Part shown: positions 23,399 through 34,931 of the stretch, in pieces
How the letters are laid out: every line of letters starts with the position of its first letter
Numbering within the stretch: the stretch's first letter is position 1
Assembly (NCBI GenBank): GCA_001792895.1
Contig: MARA01000002.1
Coordinates: forward strand, 2,046,001-2,110,000
Direction of reading: 5' to 3'
Length of the DNA stretch: 64,000 nucleotides
Source of the DNA: Lentinus brumalis
Taxonomy: Eukaryota > Basidiomycota > Agaricomycetes > Polyporales > Polyporaceae
Translations under genes and position numbers: made by a program
Notes under the pieces: generated by a model
Seen by the model: only the letters and a program-made list of their open reading frames with translations
Databases searched by the model: none
Told to the model about the DNA's origin: nothing

Positions 23399-24185
23399 AT
23401 GGAGAAAAGCCACCGCATGTCTCGGCTGTCCGTCCACCCAAGGCTAGGACCAAGGGACTCGGTATTCCCCGGCAATCCCGACCTCTATAGAACAGTCGAC
23501 ACCAACGCTACATGCAGCCCGTACCTCCGAGAATGCGTCATGGCAATGGAGGACTGCTGTGATGAGGTTCGAGAAATCGATACTGTACTACGTCGAGACA
23601 AAGACTGAATATCTATGCAGGCGCATGAAGCCCAGGAAATTATTCGTCAAGGAACCTACGATCTTCCCCGCATATCTAGTGTACTTCAGAGCGACCGGGT
23701 TCGTCAGTTCTGTCTTGATTGTATCATCTTTCTAATATCAACGATGTGCTTCAGGTATTCTTGCTGATAGATGAGAGCACGGTCCGCAAATACAAAGCGG
23801 ACTTGACGGATGAGATTGAGCCGCAAATCAATGAGCTGCTCTCTCGCGCCGAGAAAGGCCTGCAGCTGTTGCTCAAGAAAGAGGGCGTGCTGCAAGCCAA
23901 GGTTCGTACTCACGACTTGGGAGGCACGATGCGCTAACCACAGCCAATCCTAGGTCGGAGCATCGCAGCCTCGCCCCACTGCCAAAGCAGCTACGAATAC
24001 GGCTGGGATGAACAAGGTCGACGTCCGGCGGATGCAGATGCTTTCTCGGCAACGCCAAAAGCTGGAGGAGGAAGCGGCTGCGTTACAGGCTGAGGTTGAC
24101 GCGATGGTAGGAAGATAACTGATTGTCGTGTGGCTCTTGACTGACGAGTATTGCCTTGCAGGAGATGGCAGCTATGAAGAAATGA
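23399..24185 (+). CDS. SPC19: DASH/Dam1 complex subunit Spc19, 189 aa
   Basis: Exons 23399-23566, 23621-23698, 23755-23901, 23954-24106 and 24162-24185 give 189 aa. Recognisable Spc19 blocks are ECVMAMEDCCDEV, AHEAQEIIRQGTYDLPRIS, FLLIDESTVRKYKADL, DEIEPQINELLSRAEKGLQ and the C-terminal coiled coil LSRQRQKLEEEAAALQAEVDAM. Spc19 is part of the ten-protein Dam1/DASH ring that couples kinetochores to spindle microtubules. The second Met at 23417 (MSRLSVHP) fits the family N-terminus equally well and may be the real start. Confidence 0.9.
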
Positions 24186-24418
24186 CGGGCGACGGATGAT
24201 ACCCTTGTGAACAATACCTCTTGTATCATATCTTACCTTATATCTCCCTGCAGACAACGAGAGACGACCGCGGTTGGGCCACCGCAACTCGCAACAAATT
24301 GAGGTGGATTGGTACACGGAGACCACTCTCTCACTGTTTGACCGGAGACTGGGAGGAATTGCAGAATCTCCAGCGAGCGACACATCTATCATACAACAGG
24401 GCACGCCTCAGCATCTCC

Positions 24419-26983
24419 TCACATCATCTGCAACTCTCCTATGACAATCGCCTCCACATAGTCGCCAATCTCAAGCTTACTCGGTCCCTTCTCTGTCCTC
24501 GGAGGCAGCGCGATCAGACCGTTCGCGCCCTTCAAGCTAGCCACCCTGCTAGACCGCTGTCCCCCCGTACTGTATGCCTTGAACCCCTCCGGCGCCGCTT
24601 TGATAATCGCGCGATGGTACTCAGGCCTGGAATCCAGACGCATGGATTCTTGGATCTGTTGAGCGGGTCAAGAAGGGGAATACTTACACAGAGCAATCTG
24701 ACACGTACCTGCACCCGGACGCTGGGCAGCCGGCACCTGTCTTGCGGCCACCCGCCCAGCTTCCTGAGCGCCGGGATAACGAAGACGTGGAACGTGACGA
24801 GCGCGCTCGCGGGGTTTCCGGGGAGGGCGAACAGTGGCACCCGCTCGGTCTTTCCGCCGGGAGTCGGGATCGTGGCGAACGTCGTAGGTTTGCCCGGCTT
24901 GACTCTCACGCGTCCGAAGTGCACTGTCCCGCCCAAGTGATGCTCGATGACGGGCTTGAGCAAGTCGCCGACTCCCATGGACGTGCCGCCCGTCGTAAGG
25001 ATGAGGTCTGCGTAGTTTAGTCCTCTGCGCAACGCCGTGATGTGCGCTTCGAGGCTGTTACTCGGGTCAGCTTGCGCGGATGCAGGCGAGGGCAAGGGGC
25101 ACCCACTTGTCCGGTACAATCCCAAGGTCCATGACCTCGTATCCGAGCCCTTCAAGCGCCGCCTGCAACGACGGCCGGTTTGTGTCCCAGATTCCGCCCC
25201 ACCCGTCACTCGGTAGCGGGTTAGGAGCCTGCACATCCAGCAGCTCGTTCCCGGTGCTCAGAAGCGCCACCACCGGCTTCTTGAATGCCCTCACCTGAAA
25301 ACGAAGGCAGAGTCAGCGGCCATAGGCAAGGTCATGTAGATGAACAACACACCGTCGCTCGTCCAACGAACGCGAGCGTTCCAACCTCACCGCCCGCACT
25401 GTTGACCACGGTGCCACGCTCCAGCACGAGCTCGCCCTGGCGCACGTCTGAGCCGGGCTCGCGCACGTTTTCCCCGCGCGGGATCTGCACCAGCGTCTCG
25501 ACCTCGTTCTCCTCCACTTCGTCGCCCGTGGGAGACTTTTGCGTGCTGTAAAGGCGGGTGTCTTCGACCATGATGACCGCGTCCGTTCCCGCTGGGAGCG
25601 GTCCCCCGGTGTTGACGCGGAAAACCGTCCCGGGAGGGAGGGGCTGGGAGACGTTGTGCGTGCGCGAAGTGAGGACCTTGTAGATCCCAGGTGGATCGGT
25701 GGCTAGGAGCAAGTGATCCAGGTCAGATAGAGCGGGCGTGATGTACGTGGGTTGGCGGCTCACATCGCAGGGCGTACCCATCGACATTGGTACTGAATGT
25801 CGACGGGACGTTCTGGGGTGCATACACATCCTCCGCAATGACATATCCTTTCAGTCTGGACGTGACCTTGTGTACAAAGCGGGGTGAGGCCTTCCCAGCG
25901 CGTTGATATCGCAAGCACGCTGACCGGTTCTGCATACGCAGGCAATGGCTGGATCTCCCTCAGGATAGTGAGAAGCGCCTCCGAGACCGTGACTAGGGGA
26001 TACGGTGACTCCCTGAGGCGGGCATGAGCTGGAGGACGACGCACGTCGTTTAGTTCGGTGCTCAACCTGCTTCCAATAAGGCCTACCTGGCAGCGTAGGA
26101 TCGTGCGAGAGCACACTGCGCGGCTGTGGGATGCTGTGCCCGTGGTCGTGTCCGTGGTCATGGTCATGGTGTTGGTGATGGTGCGCGCCTCTTGTACCCA
26201 CTGAACCTGGTGAGCCTGGAGGCAGACGCGGAGTCGGCATGCGTGGAGAAGGTCCCAAACCTGTAGATGGCGCAGGCCCTACAGACGGCGCCCGACCTGT
26301 GGAACTTGCTGATGCTACAGAGTCATCACCGGCTATGCGGATACCCTCGGCCGCGAGGGATGCATGCACGCCCTGGCCTTTGCCTCCGCGGATGAGTTCA
26401 ATAGCATGGTTCACGACCCCGGCTTGAAGGAGGGCGCTGATGTTCTCTGTCACAGCTTTCACGCTTCCCGGTAGTGTGGTGATAAGGGTGTTCTTGATCG
26501 TGCCCGCAACCGGACGTGAGAGTGCAGCGAGCGGGGTCGCCTTAAGGGATGCAGAGAGCAGCAAGTGCACAATGCCAGCCGCCTCGCGGTCAAGGAGTGG
26601 TTGGATTGCCTGAAGGTCGCATCGGGTGTCAACATGAAGGCCGGGCGTTCTGTGATCTACCTCGAACTTCGGTACTCGCCTCTGGGGTCCTATCGCGCAC
26701 GCCGAAGCCCGTCCCACCGGTGGTCACGATCCAGTCGATATCGCCTTGATCGCACCATGCGAGGACCACGCTACGGATGCGAGTCTCATCGTCTGGTACG
26801 ATCTGCAGGTGCATGCAGATGTATCCGCTTTGTGTGAGGAGGCCTTGGATGGCCGGCCCGGAGCGATCTGCAGAAGAGTCAAGCGACGCGGTGTCGCTCA
26901 CTGCACGTACGCTAATCAGTGCAAGACAGCCCACTCACTCCGAGATCCGTACCTGTAAGAATCGCTACGCGCGCTGCCGCCAT
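24419..26983 (-). CDS. cnxE: Molybdopterin adenylyl/molybdo-transferase fusion (gephyrin/CnxE/NIT-9 type), 706 aa
   Basis: Nine exons (26983-26953, 26900-26668, 26609-26087, 26028-25919, 25866-25764, 25702-25353, 25294-25107, 25054-24709, 24655-24419) give 706 aa. The N-terminal MogA-like domain (about residues 1-165) has TVSDTASLDSSADRSGP and IVTTGGTGFGVRDRTPEA. The C-terminal MoeA-like domain has VSEALLTILREI, STNVDGYAL, NTGGPLPAGTDAVIMVEDT, LLSTGNELLD, LTTGGTSMGVGD, GRVRVKPGKPT and FALPGNPASALVTFHVF. Together they adenylylate molybdopterin and insert molybdate, completing Mo-cofactor for nitrate reductase, sulfite oxidase and xanthine dehydrogenase. The linker holds a striking His/Asp-rich run (HHHQHHDHDHGHDHGH) that may bind metal. 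Confidence 0.94.
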
Positions 26984-28187
26984 AGTGGTGGTAGGAGGCT
27001 AGGACAGGTATCGCACGCAGCAACGCTTCCTGCACGTCATCGTCGGGCCGCTCCTGAACACGGGCAATTGCGGACATCATGGTACCGTGCAGCATCCCTC
27101 GAAGGGACGTTCTTACTGCACAAGAGGAGCAGCGGGTGTGGGGATACTAGGGCCAGAAGGCGTAGTGCCCTCACTCTGGCCAAGCTGCGGCATATAGCTT
27201 CGGTCCGAACTTCCGACGCTCGCGTCCAGGGACCTCGAGCTCGAGCTCGCAAAGAAACGTCGGTCAGCAGGCGTCGGCGTCGTCTGCTCTTTGACAAGCA
27301 AAACGTCCGAGAAGGTCCGAAGCGTCTGAGACGTACTTGGGCCCCCTGACCAAACATGTGGGAGAACAAGACCAACAGACACCCGACACAAGGTCGGTGC
27401 CGCTGGCAGAAGGTGTGAAGTTGGACGAACGTCAATCACGCGCAGGACAAGCATTGGTCCAGCCTTCCGCGGTCTCTTCCCACCCATGGGTGCCATTGCA
27501 ACGCGAATAAGCCTGTCCGAAGGCTAAAGGCAAACATACGGGGAATCAGTTGACTTCGGAGCCTTCCCAGACCGGAAGAGGCACGGTGCAGAGCGAAGCA
27601 GCTCGGACTCCGGAGTTCCTGTCTTGCGCCATACATGGCTTGATAAGGCCCTATAGGCCACGAACAATGGTGACCTCGGAACGACGGAATATGTATAGCT
27701 GGTGGTAATAGCGAGCTGGACATGTGGGACTCGGGCGGGAGGTGGTGCCTCGGGCAAGGACACCTGGCGGTCCTCGCGAGACAGTCGGCCAGGAACGAGA
27801 GCTCGGTGTCGCCGGTGGCGAGCAGCGCATTACGGGAAGCCAGGTCATGAGCGCAGTCAGACGGGGTGCAAGGGCTCGGCTCGCGAGAGACGGAGGACGG
27901 AGTGATGGAGAGAAAACAGGGACGAGCGTACCGAGTGATACGAGCACCAAAAGTGGATCTCTGACTTTCAGCCAAAGCATCCCGCTGGGAACTTTCGTAC
28001 TCCCGCCACCGGGATGCACCCCCCTCCACTCGGTGCTATAAAGGCCCGTCTGCTCCCTGCTCGCCTTCGCCCGCCATCTCTCCTCCGGACGTCCTCCTTC
28101 TCCCTCGTCCGAGGTCGCGTCTCACCGCGTCCCCTGCAGCCCTTCCAACGCGCTCTTCACGTCACCCCTGCCACGTCTCAGGCAGTC
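26984..28187. other. Divergent intergenic region
   Basis: This 1.2-kb stretch separates cnxE (-) from the first PGC1-like gene (+). A minus-strand stretch near 27750-27980 has coding-like composition but no family I recognise and no convincing exon chain. The right end holds the TATA box of the PGC1-like gene. Confidence 0.4.
28037..28043 (+). promoter_or_regulatory. TATA box of PGC1-like gene A
   Basis: A TATAAAG sequence lies 145 bp before the chosen ATG at 28188. It argues against the in-frame upstream Met at 28014, which would lie before the promoter. Confidence 0.6.
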
Positions 28188-29546
28188 ATGTCCGCCATGC
28201 CCGTCGCCGTCACGTCGCAAGCCATGCCCGAGTGCTGGGGTCACCGCGGAGTGTGTCCTGGATCCAACCTCTACTGTTCGCATCCTTGACCTGCGTTCTG
28301 CACGCAACCCGTAACAGGCCTCTGCCCGCTTCCCCGAGAACACGCTCGCAAGCTTCGAAGCCGCCATCCGCGACGGCGCCGAGGGCATTGAGAGTGGTAT
28401 TTCCCCGCGCGTTCCCATTTCCTCGTTCGAGTCCGTGACACCCGTGAGCAGACGTCCATGTCTCCGTAGATGACGTGGTCATCATGTTCCACGACCCTTG
28501 TGAGTACCCCATGTCTTCAGACGCGTAAATGACCTGTTTGACGCATTTTTTCTTCTAGCCGTGGACCGGGTCACAGATGGCTCAGGTGAGGACCTCTCTT
28601 GGGCCGTGTCAGTGGTAGCTCACAACTAGTGCATTAAGGGTTGATCCGGGAGAGGTTGTGGAACGGTGACGGAGGAATGCACGAGCTGCGGACGGTGAAG
28701 GAGCCAAAGCAGTCTCTCGCGACCTTCGAAGAGACCGTTCAGCTGCTCATGAGGGTATGCTTGCCACGTGTTATCCTCTGCCCTCTCCATACCAACCGAC
28801 CCTCGCAGCCCGAAAACCGACATGTCAAGTTCAATGTTGATGTCAAGGTCCAGAACAAGCCGGCGCACCTCTTCGCGCTGATGCACGAGGTCATCTCCGC
28901 ACAGCCCGACTGGGAGACCGCGCTCGCACCGCGCATCCTCCTCGGACTCTGGCATCCGACCTTTCTCCCGCACGCGAAGAAGCACCTGCCGTACTGCCGG
29001 AGGTCGTACATTGGCGTCGACATTGCTGTCGCGCGCAAGTACTTCTGGGACGCCTGCGACGTGTTCTCCATCAAGTTCTCCACGCTCGCGATGGCCGACG
29101 GCGCGAAGTTCCGCAAGGACTGCAAGGCCGCTGGGAAGAAGGTCATGGCGTGGACCGTGAACAACCCCGAGCACATGGTCGAGGTGCGTGGGTTCCCGCG
29201 TCTGGACGCGACGTGCGGCTGACCGTGACCGTGTTCGTGTAGGCGGTCAGGTGGGGGATTGACGTGATCATTACGGACGTGACGAAGACCTGGCTGGACC
29301 TTCGCGGCGCGCTTCAAGGTCGGTATTCCCGTTGAGCTGGTGCCTGAGGATACAACTGACGAGTTGGATGTAGTTGACTACGACAAGATCGCTGCTCAGC
29401 ACAGCCGGATGTTCTACTGGACGACGCTCGAGTTCTACACCCCCATGCAGATCTACCAGCGCCGCAAGGACCACAGCTACCTCGAGGGCTACGCTGGTCC
29501 GTTCCACAAGATGGACACAGTCGAGCCCCTGCCTCTCGTCGCATGA
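28188..29546 (+). CDS. PGC1-like glycerophosphodiester phosphodiesterase A, 318 aa
   Basis: Exons 28188-28250, 28318-28396, 28452-28499, 28559-28585, 28639-28754, 28809-29183, 29243-29318 and 29374-29546 give 318 aa. The GDPD fold is clear: CWGHRGASARFPENTLASFE at the start, GAEGIESDVHVSVDD with the acidic metal ligands, MFHDPS (catalytic His), HVKFNVDVKV, LAPRILLGLWHPTF, KKVMAWTVNN and WGIDVIITDVTKTWLDLR. It most resembles yeast Pgc1, a phosphatidylglycerol phospholipase C that removes excess PG, rather than the secreted or SPX-containing GDPDs. It heads a tandem pair with the gene at 30566. Confidence 0.88.
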
Positions 29547-30565
29547 CTTCCGTGACACACGGGTTTCAGTATAGACTCTCCCGCCTGTCCGTCTCCACCA
29601 TGTTCATCGTTTTGGGTTTTAGGTTCATTTTGATGTGGTCTCCTTTTTACCTCTCTCATACCACCGCATAGAACTCACGGTACATCCCGCATCTCCACCC
29701 ATACCACCTAGAGCCGAGTTTCGAGAACTTCGCACCTAATTGTCTCGTACTACTTGGAACGCCTGTAATCTGCTCTGCGTACTGCTGAAGGAACTCCTAT
29801 AGATCGTCTCCTTCTCCTTACTCCTTTCGTCGGAGCCACCGACGCACTGCAAACACGGTCTCTTCAAAAATCAGTAGTAGTACAATCTGCAGGCGCGCGC
29901 TGGCCAGCGCACGGCGCCCAGATGAAACACAGGCGACGGCAGCTACCAAACACCTTGCATTAACCACCATGAGCAACCGCTCTCAGCCTGATTGCCCTTG
30001 ATACCTGGCCGTGTACTTACTCCTCTGTAGCTGGGCGTCCGATGACTTACGCTGCAGTCGCCGTCAGCTGTGCAACGGCGCGATCACTACGAGGCCTGTC
30101 GGCGGTGAGGCCTGTACGCACCCACTCGAGAAGCCGAGCGCGGCCGCTCGAACTGACGAAGCCTGTCGGCCAGCAGCTTCCTGAACCAAAAGCTCGCAAG
30201 CTAGCTCTATCGGAACCTCGACCCAGCAGGCACAGCGCGATACGGTGAGAGCGGCGGCGCAGGGCACGTTCGTCGCGCACGCACGCCGAGGCTGGCCCGG
30301 AAGGCGAGTGGCTGGGGCCCCGCGTCGGAAACGCGAGCCGTTGACGTTATTAGGGGTGACATCGACGGACGGTCAATGACACACGTACAATCGCGGTGGC
30401 TTCCGGCCTTGTCTGCGTGGCCTATATATGCTTCCTCCTCCTCCCACCACGGCCGGCACTCTTCTCGCGACTCGCCTTAGCCTCCGTCTTCGGCCTGTGC
30501 TGAACTTATCTTGGGCCCGTGCTCGTACCCGCCGCGGACTGTTCAACTCGCGTCGTACTCCGACC
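29547..30565. other. Spacer between the PGC1-like genes
   Basis: This is the 3' flank of gene A and the promoter of gene B. I saw no conserved ORF or RNA gene. The TATA box of gene B lies near the right end. Confidence 0.45.
30423..30428 (+). promoter_or_regulatory. TATA box of PGC1-like gene B
   Basis: A TATATA sequence sits 138 bp before the ATG at 30566, nearly the same spacing as in gene A. This supports the internal rather than the upstream Met as the start. Confidence 0.55.
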
Positions 30566-31988
30566 ATGGCGTCATCGTCTGCTAGAAAGTTACCGGAGTG
30601 CTGGGGCCACCGAGGGGTGGGTGAATTTGTTTGGTCGTTGCAGTGTCGCAGCTGACCAGACCTTGCGTTGCTACAGGCCTCAGCAGCGTTCCCAGAGAAC
30701 ACACTCGCGAGCTTCGAGCGCGCGATACGAGACGGTGCGGAGGGCATTGAGAGTGGTGCGTGTCCGATGACCCCTCGCGTCTCATCGCGAGAAGACGCTA
30801 ACACAGGATCCCCGTCGGGACTAGATGTGCACGTCTCGCGCGACGATGTAGTGCTTATGTTCCACGACCCGAGTGCGTCTTCGCTGTCTCCGTGACCCTG
30901 CACGCGCCGGCGTACTTATCCCCGCGTGCAGCGCTGGAGAGGACAACTAATGGCAAAGGTGAGACGAACGCGAATCACGGTTCATATTTTGGTGTTCACG
31001 CTGCATGGCAGGGAAAATCAAGGAACAGAATTGGTACGGCCCTGATGGTATGCAACACCTGCGGACGAAAGCCAAGCCAGAACAGTCCATTCCTACCTTT
31101 CCGGAGACGGTCGAGCTGCTGATGAAGGTACGTTCCCGCTTCGTTGGTGTCCATGTCAGCGGAACACCAACCAACCCGCACGCAGCCCGAGAACCGCCAC
31201 GCGACGTTCAACGTCGACGTGAAGGTGTTCAGCGAACCGCTGCACCTGTTCACGCTCATGCACAAGACCATCTCGGAAGTGCCGGGCTGGCAGACGGAGC
31301 TCGCGCCGCGGATCCTGCTGGGCCTGTGGCATCCGCGGTTCATCCCGTACGCGAAGAGCATTCTGCCGTACTGCAAGCGGTCGTTCATCGGGGTGAGCCC
31401 GAGCATCGCGAGGGAGTACTTCTGGGACAGCTGCGACGTCTTCTCGATCAACTTCTACGTGCTCGCGAGCTGGGAGGGACAGAGGTACGTGCGTTCTGAG
31501 CGGCGGCGCGTTCCTGTGCTGACCATCGCGCGCAGGTTCCTTCAAGAATGCAAAGAGGCGGGCAAGAAGGTCATGGCGTGGACCGTCAATGAACCCGTGC
31601 AGATGATCGAGGTGCGCATGGTCTTGCTGTCCATATTTGCCCTGGTTCTGACGCGCCCAACAGGCTACGCGGTGGGGTGTGGACGTGATCCTCACGGACA
31701 ACACGAAGACATGGCTCGACCTGCGGGCGACGTTGAGGAGTACGTCATGTGCAGACATGGCCATCGCAGCGACTGACGTTGATCTCAGCGGACTACGACA
31801 AGATCCTCGCGGAGCACAGCAGCCTGTTCCTGTGGACGTCGCCGCGATACTACTTCCCGCTGCGGAGGATGTGGCAGAACACGGTGTCGTCTATCCTGCA
31901 GAAGGAAGGCGGGCCGTTCAAGAAGTCCGATGAGTATGGAGTCGAGGCTAGCGCCGCAGTTGCTGCAACCGGGACCGTGAAAGCTTGA
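30566..31988 (+). CDS. PGC1-like glycerophosphodiester phosphodiesterase B, 323 aa
   Basis: Exons 30566-30616, 30677-30755, 30825-30872, 30932-30958, 31012-31127, 31186-31484, 31536-31611, 31664-31739 and 31789-31988 give 323 aa. It shares with gene A the motifs CWGHRG, FPENTLASFE, GAEGIES, MFHDP, FNVDVKV, APRILLGLWHP, KKVMAWTVN and DVILTDNTKTWLDLR. Five exons (79, 48, 27, 116 and 76 nt) have identical lengths in both genes, which proves tandem duplication. Copy B has one extra intron, 31485-31535, splitting the exon that is continuous in copy A. The C-terminus is longer and Ala-rich. Same predicted phosphatidylglycerol phospholipase C role; specialisation of the two copies is unknown. Confidence 0.88.
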
Positions 31989-32256
31989 TAGGAAAGTGAC
32001 TCGCGTGCGACGGAGGTTAACTTTAGATCTGTACTGTAGACATGGATGTACTTGGACTTATGGACTGCAGAGGTGTTGTAGAGTGCAGGAGAGTGTGCTA
32101 TCCACGCTGCAGCGGAGGCGGCAAACATGCGACAACAGGCGCGGAGAGGGGCCTGTGGACGGCGCTCAGGCTGCTCCCACCGCCGACACTGATAACCTCT
32201 CCGCCCTCTGACTCGTCCCTCACGCGGACGGAGACGCGTCTGGCTCTCTCCCAGCC

Positions 32257-34323
32257 ATGTACGCTCCTTCAAATCGCCGCGGCCAGCACCGCAAACGGCT
32301 CTCTGCCCTCCGTCTCTCCTCGGACACCACCGTCTCTGCCCTCCCTGTCTACACCTCCCCGCCCGGCCATAGGCACCCGGACCTCCCAGAGATCCCCTCA
32401 GACCAGCCCCCCGCCTACCCGGACAGCGCAGAAGAGGCCGACGAAGACACAGACTCCAGCGACTGTGGCTCCTCGAGTGCTGCATTCCACGTTCCCAGCT
32501 CGCCCCCGAGCCTTCCTGTCTCCCCTCGGCGCGCGCGCCGTTCTCAGGCCTCCTCACGCAGCACCCACAGAAGGCAGCAGACCGTTGCGAGCCCAAGCGA
32601 TCCCTACCTCGACGCCCTTCTCGCACGCAGCGTCCACGCGCTCGAGATGTCCAACGCGCTCCTCCAGTCGAGCATGTCCACCCAGTCCAGTCTCTCCGCC
32701 GTCCTTGCCGACGACTCCGTCGCGGATCGCCACCTCGAAGAACACGCCCAGCGCCTCACCTCGCAGATCCGGAGTAACAAGGACACCCACCAAGCCTGGA
32801 TGGACGATTTGGAGGAGATCACCCGCCGCGTGGACGGTCTCGTACGGGGAGAGGACAGCTCGGAGGATGAACTCGGTGCGCGTGCCGAGGCACCTGTCAG
32901 TCAGAGCCTCCCGACCACCTCGGGCTTTTCAGAGCGAATGCAGCAGAGGAGTCAGCGCCGCAGAGCGTCCCAGGATTCCAGGCAGCATCATCCGTCAGAG
33001 TCTACCTCCAACCTCCAGCTCTCTGCGCATGATCGAAGTCATTTCGTTGCAGCCGCTCCTCGTGCGCTCACCATGTACATCGACTCATCTGAAGCTGCCG
33101 ACGCGATAGCTCTTCCGTCAACGTTAGGTATACGCGCTGACTCTCGTCCGCCACCAACGCCGCTGCCGAACCAGGGAAGCTTTACGCATACGCATACGCC
33201 AAGTGCGGCCGAACAGGAGTCGACTGCCGCGAGTACTTTCGTGTTCGTCGAGCATCCTAGCAAAGCGGCTGAAATGCTTGCATCGTACGCCATGCCCCGT
33301 TCGTCCTCGGTCTCTTCTTCTCCGTCTTCGTCGAGTCTGCGCCGCCGTTCCTCTAGCAGCAGCACACAGACGGTCAAGAGACCCCGCATGTCCAAGTCTC
33401 CTCCACCCGCCCTCCGCTTGGATGCGTCTTCCAGTTCTTCTCCCACTATGCGTCGTTCACGCTCCAACACGCCTATCCATGGCTCACCTGCACCTCGCCA
33501 ACCTCGCTGCCTAACGCCTCCTATCGAGGAGTTATCCTCTTCTTCAGCCTCTTCACAGTCAGCTACCCTCCATGTCGATCGCACAGTCGAGTCTCTCCGC
33601 CAGATCCTGGAGAAACAGCGTTCTGCCTCGCAAGCTTCAGGCAAGGGGAAGGCGAAATCCTTGCACTCGGCGCCCCCTCTCCCCAGACCGGCCCTGCTGT
33701 CTCCTCCCGTTCCCCCGCCTGTAGCGGGCACATCGAACACGACGGCCTCGATATCCAGGCTGTTCACGAAACCGCGACACAACATATCCACGCGTGCGCC
33801 GTCCCCTCCGAAACAGTCGTCCATGAAGAGCCGGTCCGCCGGTCCATCGACTCCCGTCACCCCTGCAATGCCTCCCCTTCCCTCACCGTCTCTGCTGAGC
33901 GTGCCGAGTCTGTTCGGGCTCGGGGATCGGACGAGGAGCGGCGGATCGTCGTCCGGCGCGTCCACGCCCAAGCGTATATCCTTCGCCGAACCCGCCGAGT
34001 CGTACTCGAGCACGAAGCCGGAGGGATCGTCCTCCAAGTTCCGCGCGACGAAGACGCGGTCGAAGTCGAAGTCGGCCGGCGAGCGCGGGCGCAAGGCGGA
34101 CGCGAAGGGGAAGGGGAAGGGCAAGGACGACGAGAGCGAGGGGGACAAGGGCGGGTGGTGGACGTCGTGGCTGCTCGGGGCGGCCGGCGTGGAGGGCGCG
34201 GCGATCGGACGGGCTCGGTCGGAGGAGCGGTATGCGTATGCGAGCGGGAGGGGTGTGTCGTCTGGTGGGACGTGGGCGATGCGGCCTGGGTTTGGGGGCG
34301 GCCTGGACGAGTGGGGCGCATAG
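32257..34323 (+). CDS. Intrinsically disordered Ser/Pro-rich protein, 688 aa
   Basis: A single uninterrupted 688-aa frame, unusual here where nearly all genes carry many introns. Composition is dominated by Ser, Pro, Arg and Ala. A more ordered segment at about residues 110-205 (DPYLDALLARSVHALEMSN onward) is predicted helical and contains WMDDLEEITRRVDGLV. A basic patch (KGKGKGKDD) precedes a C-terminal segment with GWWTSWLLGAAGVEGAAIG, which could be a short membrane-associated helix. No family recognised; it resembles the uncharacterised Ser-rich proteins common in basidiomycete genomes. The long antisense frame opposite it is a composition artefact. Confidence 0.75.
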   Translation: MYAPSNRRGQHRKRLSALRLSSDTTVSALPVYTSPPGHRHPDLPEIPSDQPPAYPDSAEEADEDTDSSDCGSSSAAFHVPSSPPSLPVSPRRARRSQASSRSTHRRQQTVASPSDPYLDALLARSVHALEMSNALLQSSMSTQSSLSAVLADDSVADRHLEEHAQRLTSQIRSNKDTHQAWMDDLEEITRRVDGLVRGEDSSEDELGARAEAPVSQSLPTTSGFSERMQQRSQRRRASQDSRQHHPSESTSNLQLSAHDRSHFVAAAPRALTMYIDSSEAADAIALPSTLGIRADSRPPPTPLPNQGSFTHTHTPSAAEQESTAASTFVFVEHPSKAAEMLASYAMPRSSSVSSSPSSSSLRRRSSSSSTQTVKRPRMSKSPPPALRLDASSSSSPTMRRSRSNTPIHGSPAPRQPRCLTPPIEELSSSSASSQSATLHVDRTVESLRQILEKQRSASQASGKGKAKSLHSAPPLPRPALLSPPVPPPVAGTSNTTASISRLFTKPRHNISTRAPSPPKQSSMKSRSAGPSTPVTPAMPPLPSPSLLSVPSLFGLGDRTRSGGSSSGASTPKRISFAEPAESYSSTKPEGSSSKFRATKTRSKSKSAGERGRKADAKGKGKGKDDESEGDKGGWWTSWLLGAAGVEGAAIGRARSEERYAYASGRGVSSGGTWAMRPGFGGGLDEWGA

Positions 34324-34931
34324 CCCTAGCCTGCGACTCGTCGTATGCTGGTGAGCATGGTCCTGTGCACAGGTGAGTGGACGGTGGTCTGTTCTGTGCG
34401 ACGTGGTGCCGGTGCTGAGCGGCCCTGCAGGACACCCTAGGATCCGATAACTTATATGTTAATCCTTGACGATCTGTGATGCTGCTGACGATCTGACGAC
34501 CTGCTATATATCTCTTATATCCCCGTTTACAATCTCTTTTTACAAGCTTGGCTATCACGACGTACCTCGACGTACGCATCTCTTCTCTCTTCCACACGCA
34601 TCTTGTATTATTTTGCATGCACCAGTTCCCCGGTCAGGAATCACCTATAGCATTCACAGACTCTCGCTCGCTCGCTTCCACGTTCATTGGCGTCATCCTT
34701 CTCTGCACGTTCAGATATACCCTGCATACCGCAAATCGAACGTATATAACCATCATCAGCGCACGTCATTGTGTAGAGTAGTAGTAACCCTCTCATGACT
34801 CGCAAGGCAAACCGTCAATGCATCTGTCGCACTCACTTGCAGCACTCGTCCAGTATGCCAAGAACAATGTCTGTATGTTCGGTAGATAGGTTGCTAAATG
34901 AACGACGCGATCAGCAGACTACGGCTACAGG
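34324..34931. other. Convergent intergenic region
   Basis: 3' flanks of the disordered-protein gene (+) and the NOL11-like gene (-). AT-rich near 34500-34800; no gene seen. Confidence 0.5.

Noticed and set aside
27436..28029. Minus-strand ORF (197 aa) in the cnxE-PGC1 spacer
   Set aside because: Part of it has coding-like composition, but there is no conserved family, and its 5' end would overlap the PGC1 TATA region.
33039..34148. Long minus-strand ORF (369 aa) opposite the disordered protein gene
   Set aside because: It mirrors Ser/Arg codon bias of the plus-strand gene, has no conserved motif, and the plus-strand frame is longer with a good start.
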